Positions 60,536 through 64,000 of a stretch of DNA of 64,000 nucleotides are shown piece by piece. The notes beneath the pieces are model-generated. The model worked only from the letters and a program-made list of their open reading frames with translations. It did no database searches and was not told the origin of the DNA. Source of the stretch: Halococcus saccharolyticus DSM 5350 (GTDB lineage: Archaea; Halobacteriota; Halobacteria; Halobacteriales; Halococcaceae); NCBI RefSeq assembly GCF_000336915.1, contig NZ_AOMD01000030.1, positions 262,980 to 326,979 of the forward strand, given 5' to 3'. The stretch's first letter is position 1. Every line of letters starts with the position of its first letter. The translations under genes and the position numbers were made by a program.

Positions 60536-61729
60536 TCAGTCGGCGCGACTGTCGTCCGCGCCGCCGGCACCGCCGCTCGCGCCACCCATCCGGAGATTGA
60601 CGTCGCCAGTGCCGAGCTTGATCGGCTTGCCGACGATCACGTTCTCGGTCACACCGTTGAGATCGTCGATCTCGCCGTGGACCGCCGCGTCGAGCAGGTG
60701 GTTCACCGTGACCTCGAAGGCGGCGCGGGCGAGCACCGAGTCCTTCGAGCCCGAGATGCCGTGGCGGCCGATCGACTCGATCGTCCCCTCGGTGGTCATG
60801 ATGTCTGCGACCAGCATGAGGTGGCGGATGTTGACGTTGCCGAGCCCCTGCTCTTCGAGCGTGTCCATCGTCTCCTCGATGATGGTCTCGCGCGCGGCCT
60901 CGACCCCGAGGTTCCGGTGGATCTCGTGGATGTTGTTGCACGTCGTCCGCGAGGCGTCGACACCCTCGATGTCGAGCACGTCGCCGAACGCCGATCCTTC
61001 GGTGTAGAGCACGAACTCCTCGCCCTCGTCGAGCTCTTCCTTCCGGATCACGACCCGTGAAACCTCGTCGATCCCCTTGAACACGATCTCGCGCAGCTCC
61101 TCGACGAGCTGGAGCAGATCGCGATAGCTCGGCTGGTCGGGACCGAACTCGACGGTGGTCCCCGACTGGACGACGTCGACGCCGAGACTGTCCTCGATGA
61201 TCTCGGCGACTTCTTCCGGCGTGATCATCCGCTCTTCCAAGGTCTGCTCGTTCAGATCGATCTGCACGAGCATGTCCGCGACGTTGGTCGAGACGTCCCC
61301 GAGCGCGAGGATCCGTGTCGCCTCAATCGCCCATACCACCTCGTGGGCTTTCTCGCGATCGGTCGCGTACTCCCCGTCGAGATGGACCGTCATCATCGGC
61401 GTGTCGGGAGTCTTTCGGGCGTCGACGAGTTCGATCAGCCGCGGCAGCCCCTGGGTGACGTCGATCTCCGCCACGCCCGCGTAGTGGAACGTGTTCATCG
61501 TCATCTGGGTGCCGGGCTCGCCGATCGACTGGGCCGACACGGTGCCGACGGGATCGAGCGGGTCGACCCGGGTGTCGAGATACCGCTCCTCGACAGCGGC
61601 CGCGATCTCGCCGGCCTCCTCGGCCGTCACCTCGCGGTCCTCGATCGTCGCGTACACTTCGTCCTTGAGTCGTTTCGGGAGATCGGTCCCCTCGACCGTC
61701 GACTCGATCCCGCTCGTGATCTCAGTCAT
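60536..61729 (-). CDS. rpoA2: DNA-directed RNA polymerase subunit A''
   Basis: The 397-residue C-terminal part of the largest subunit has [18 protein letters not shown] (the trigger-loop region) and the downstream [14 protein letters not shown] and [17 protein letters not shown] segments. Ends in a Gly-rich acidic tail. Overlaps the end of rpoA1 by eight bases (ATGACTGA), so the two halves of the split subunit are translated together. Confidence 0.97.
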   Translation of the reverse strand: MTEITSGIESTVEGTDLPKRLKDEVYATIEDREVTAEEAGEIAAAVEERYLDTRVDPLDPVGTVSAQSIGEPGTQMTMNTFHYAGVAEIDVTQGLPRLIELVDARKTPDTPMMTVHLDGEYATDREKAHEVVWAIEATRILALGDVSTNVADMLVQIDLNEQTLEERMITPEEVAEIIEDSLGVDVVQSGTTVEFGPDQPSYRDLLQLVEELREIVFKGIDEVSRVVIRKEELDEGEEFVLYTEGSAFGDVLDIEGVDASRTTCNNIHEIHRNLGVEAARETIIEETMDTLEEQGLGNVNIRHLMLVADIMTTEGTIESIGRHGISGSKDSVLARAAFEVTVNHLLDAAVHGEIDDLNGVTENVIVGKPIKLGTGDVNLRMGGASGGAGGADDSRAD

Positions 61730-64000
61730 CGTTCACCTGTGGCACTTCGATCGGCGTGTCGGTTCGGTCGTCGGCCATCCGGTCGTCGGCAGCCTCCGAG
61801 AGATTGGTCGTCGGCTCGGCGACGAACGCCTCGCCGTCGTCCTCGAACTCCGCGGCGAGCACGTCGTCCGCGATCGCCTCGACGTCGACCTCGTTCTCGG
61901 TATCGGAGGAAACCTTCACCGGGCTGGTGCCGTCCTCGCCGAACTCGAACTGGACGATGTTGTCGTTGGTGTCCCGGACGGTGCCGTCGTACTGGGTTTC
62001 GAGCTCCGAGAGCGCGTTGATCAGCCGGCGCTGAAGGTAGCCCGATTTCGAGGTCCGGACCGCAGTGTCGACCAGCCCCTCGCGGCCACCCATCGCGTGG
62101 AAGAAGAACTCCCGGGGCGTGAGCCCGCCGCGATAGGAGTGCTCGACGAACCCGTGGGCCTCCGCCGAGAGATCGTCGGGTTTGTAGTGACTCAGCGTGC
62201 GGTCCTCGTATCCGCGATTGATCCGTTCGCCACGGACCGCCTGCTGACCGACGCAGGCCGCCATCTGGGTGAGGTTGAGCATCGAGCCACGCGCACCCGA
62301 CTCGGCCATGACGACCGCGGGGTTGTCCTCCGCGAAGTGGTCCTCCGCGATGTCGCCGGCGGAGTCACGAGCCTTCCCGAGCGTCTGCATGATCTTCATC
62401 TCGAGGGTCTCGTCGACCGTCCGTCCGGGCAGCGATTCGAGCTCGTCGTTCTCGTAGGTGGTGATGAGCTCGTCGATCCGCTCGTAAGCGTTGTCGATGC
62501 TCTCGTCGATCTGGGTCTCGGCTGCCGCCGGAATCGACTCGTCGTCGATCCCGATCGAGAACCCGAAGTGCATGATCGCGCGCATCGCGAGCGACGCGAC
62601 CTCGTTGATGAGCACCCGAGCACGGGTCTCACCGTGCTTTTTCACGATGCTGTCGACGACCTCGCCGCCGAACGCTCCGACGGCGTCCTCGTCGACGGTT
62701 CCCTCGATGAGCTGGCCGTCCTCGATCACGACCGTATCGCCGGTCGACGAGCTGAACTCGAGGTCGAGCCCGCCGGGCAGGAGTTCGGAGAAGATCGTCC
62801 GGCCGGTCCAGTACGGCTTTCCGTCCTCCTCGCCGTCGGGGTCGGGCAGCCCGTCGACCGCCGTCGCCCGCAGGAGATCGAGCGCCTGTGTCTCGTTGAA
62901 CCGCGGGAGTCCCCCGGTCTCGGGGTCGTCGTGGGTGAGGAGATAGGTCCCGCTGATGTGATCCTGAATCGCGCCGATGATGTTCTCGCCCATCTTCGGC
63001 GAGAGGATCTGCTCTTGGACCCGCATCAACACGCGGGCCTCCGCACGCGCCTCCTCGTTCTGGAGGGCGTGCATGTTCATCTCGTCGCCGTCGAAGTCGG
63101 CGTTGTACGGCGGACAGACCACCGTGTTGAGCCGGAACGTCTTGTACGGCATCACCACGACCTCGTGGGCCATGATACTCATTCGGTGGAGCGACGGCTG
63201 GCGGTTGAAGATCACGATGTCCCCATCCGAGAGGTGGCGCTGGACCTGCCAGCCGGGTTCGATCCGCTCGGCGAGCTCTTCTTTTGCCTGGTCGAGGATC
63301 TTCATCACCTTGCCGTCGGGTCGGATGACCCGATTCGCGCCGGGATGGGTCTCTGCGCCGTTGCGAACGTACTGGCGCGCCTCTTCGATGTTGCGCTCGT
63401 TGACGTTCATCGTCTGGGTCATCTCGCTGGCGACCCGTTCTGGAACCCCGACCTCGTTCAGACTGAGCGTCGGGTCCGGCGAGATCACCGTCCGCGCCGA
63501 GAAGTTCACGCGCTTGCCCGAGAGACTACCTCGGAACCGGCCGTCCTTGCCCTTCAGCCGCTGGGAGAGGGTCTTGAGTGGCCGACCCGAACGGTGGCGC
63601 GCGGGCGGCGTGCCGGAGATCTCGTTGTCCATGAACGTCGTGACGTGGTACTGGAGCAGCTCCCAGAGGTCCTCGATGATGAGCTGGGGCGCACCGGCCT
63701 CGCGGTTCTCCATGAACCGCTGGTTGATCCGGATGATGTCCACCAGCTTGTGCGTCAGGTCGTCCTCGCTTCGCTGGCCGTTGTCGAGCGTGATCGACGG
63801 CCTGGCGGTGACCGGCGGCACGGGGAGGACAGTCAGGATCATCCACTCCGGGCGCGAGCGCTCGGGGTCGATCCCGAGCACCGCGACGTCCTCGTCCGGG
63901 ATCGCCTCGAACCAGTCCCGGATGTCGCTCGGCATCAGCTTGTTCATGTCCTCCTCGGTGAGGTCGACGTCGAGCGCGCGCTCGATCGCCTCGCGGTCGG
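61722..64000 (-). CDS. rpoA1: DNA-directed RNA polymerase subunit A' (partial)
   Basis: The gene continues past the right edge; about 759 residues of the C-terminal part are visible. The catalytic magnesium site [10 protein letters not shown], the [12 protein letters not shown] motif, and the [18 protein letters not shown]-like bridge-helix region are present. It overlaps rpoA2 by eight bases. The N-terminal zinc-binding and clamp regions lie outside the window. Confidence 0.97.
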   Translation of the reverse strand, partial: DREAIERALDVDLTEEDMNKLMPSDIRDWFEAIPDEDVAVLGIDPERSRPEWMILTVLPVPPVTARPSITLDNGQRSEDDLTHKLVDIIRINQRFMENREAGAPQLIIEDLWELLQYHVTTFMDNEISGTPPARHRSGRPLKTLSQRLKGKDGRFRGSLSGKRVNFSARTVISPDPTLSLNEVGVPERVASEMTQTMNVNERNIEEARQYVRNGAETHPGANRVIRPDGKVMKILDQAKEELAERIEPGWQVQRHLSDGDIVIFNRQPSLHRMSIMAHEVVVMPYKTFRLNTVVCPPYNADFDGDEMNMHALQNEEARAEARVLMRVQEQILSPKMGENIIGAIQDHISGTYLLTHDDPETGGLPRFNETQALDLLRATAVDGLPDPDGEEDGKPYWTGRTIFSELLPGGLDLEFSSSTGDTVVIEDGQLIEGTVDEDAVGAFGGEVVDSIVKKHGETRARVLINEVASLAMRAIMHFGFSIGIDDESIPAAAETQIDESIDNAYERIDELITTYENDELESLPGRTVDETLEMKIMQTLGKARDSAGDIAEDHFAEDNPAVVMAESGARGSMLNLTQMAACVGQQAVRGERINRGYEDRTLSHYKPDDLSAEAHGFVEHSYRGGLTPREFFFHAMGGREGLVDTAVRTSKSGYLQRRLINALSELETQYDGTVRDTNDNIVQFEFGEDGTSPVKVSSDTENEVDVEAIADDVLAAEFEDDGEAFVAEPTTNLSEAADDRMADDRTDTPIEVPQVNDD

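Overview
The window is chromosomal DNA from a halophilic archaeon (class Halobacteria). The evidence is the very high G+C, the strongly acidic predicted proteins, TATA-type promoters lying 24 to 31 bases before many start codons (leaderless transcripts), archaeal information genes (split RNA polymerase subunits A' and A'', EF-1A, EF-2, L15e, Rio2, KH-domain NusA), HMG-CoA reductase for isoprenoid lipids, and the cdrL/cdrS/ftsZ2/ncsA neighbourhood known from Haloferax and Halobacterium. The genus cannot be fixed from sequence reading alone. There is no provirus, insertion sequence, CRISPR array or rRNA operon.

Layout. 1-3.3 kb: an inverted fragment of a universal stress gene, a dispersed repeat, the intact gene, small conserved proteins and phosphoglycerate mutase. 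3.3-12.7 kb: a Gfo6-like sugar dehydrogenase, the de novo NAD operon nadA-nadB-nadC with a candidate operator, an amidohydrolase, HMG-CoA reductase and small conserved genes. 12.7-17 kb: a DUF5789 gene, tRNA-Tyr with a displaced copy of its 3' end, then cdrL, cdrS and ftsZ2 with repeated GTAAGAC/GTAAAC sites, and ncsA. 17-32 kb: mixed metabolism and membrane genes, a structured leader before rpl15e, a nucleotidyltransferase/small-protein pair, a HypE-like/ThiDN operon and a pentapeptide-repeat ion channel. 32-38 kb: mutS-mutL. 38-50 kb: sugar kinase, flavoprotein, transporters, two SDR enzymes, a rhodanese/metallo-beta-lactamase protein, PUA, RNB and PHP proteins. 50.5-64 kb: tRNA-Ala, rhomboid protease and the archaeal str/rpo region (rpsJ, tuf, fusA, rps7, rps12, nusA, rpoA2, rpoA1, all on the minus strand) interrupted by an ACT-hom operon, a small membrane protein and a DUF5781 zincin-like gene.

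Functional themes are translation and transcription machinery, cell division control (CdrL/CdrS/FtsZ2), DNA repair (MutS/MutL, endonuclease IV), cofactor supply (NAD, thiamine, lipoate) and stress proteins. The most interesting non-coding signals are: the operator array around cdrS and a matching site before the DUF5789 gene; a roughly 160-base hairpin-rich leader before rpl15e; a 13-codon leaderless upstream ORF whose stop overlaps the start of the ACT-hom operon; a modular hairpin array with alternating linkers upstream of fusA; and a dispersed repeat that begins right at gene stop codons.
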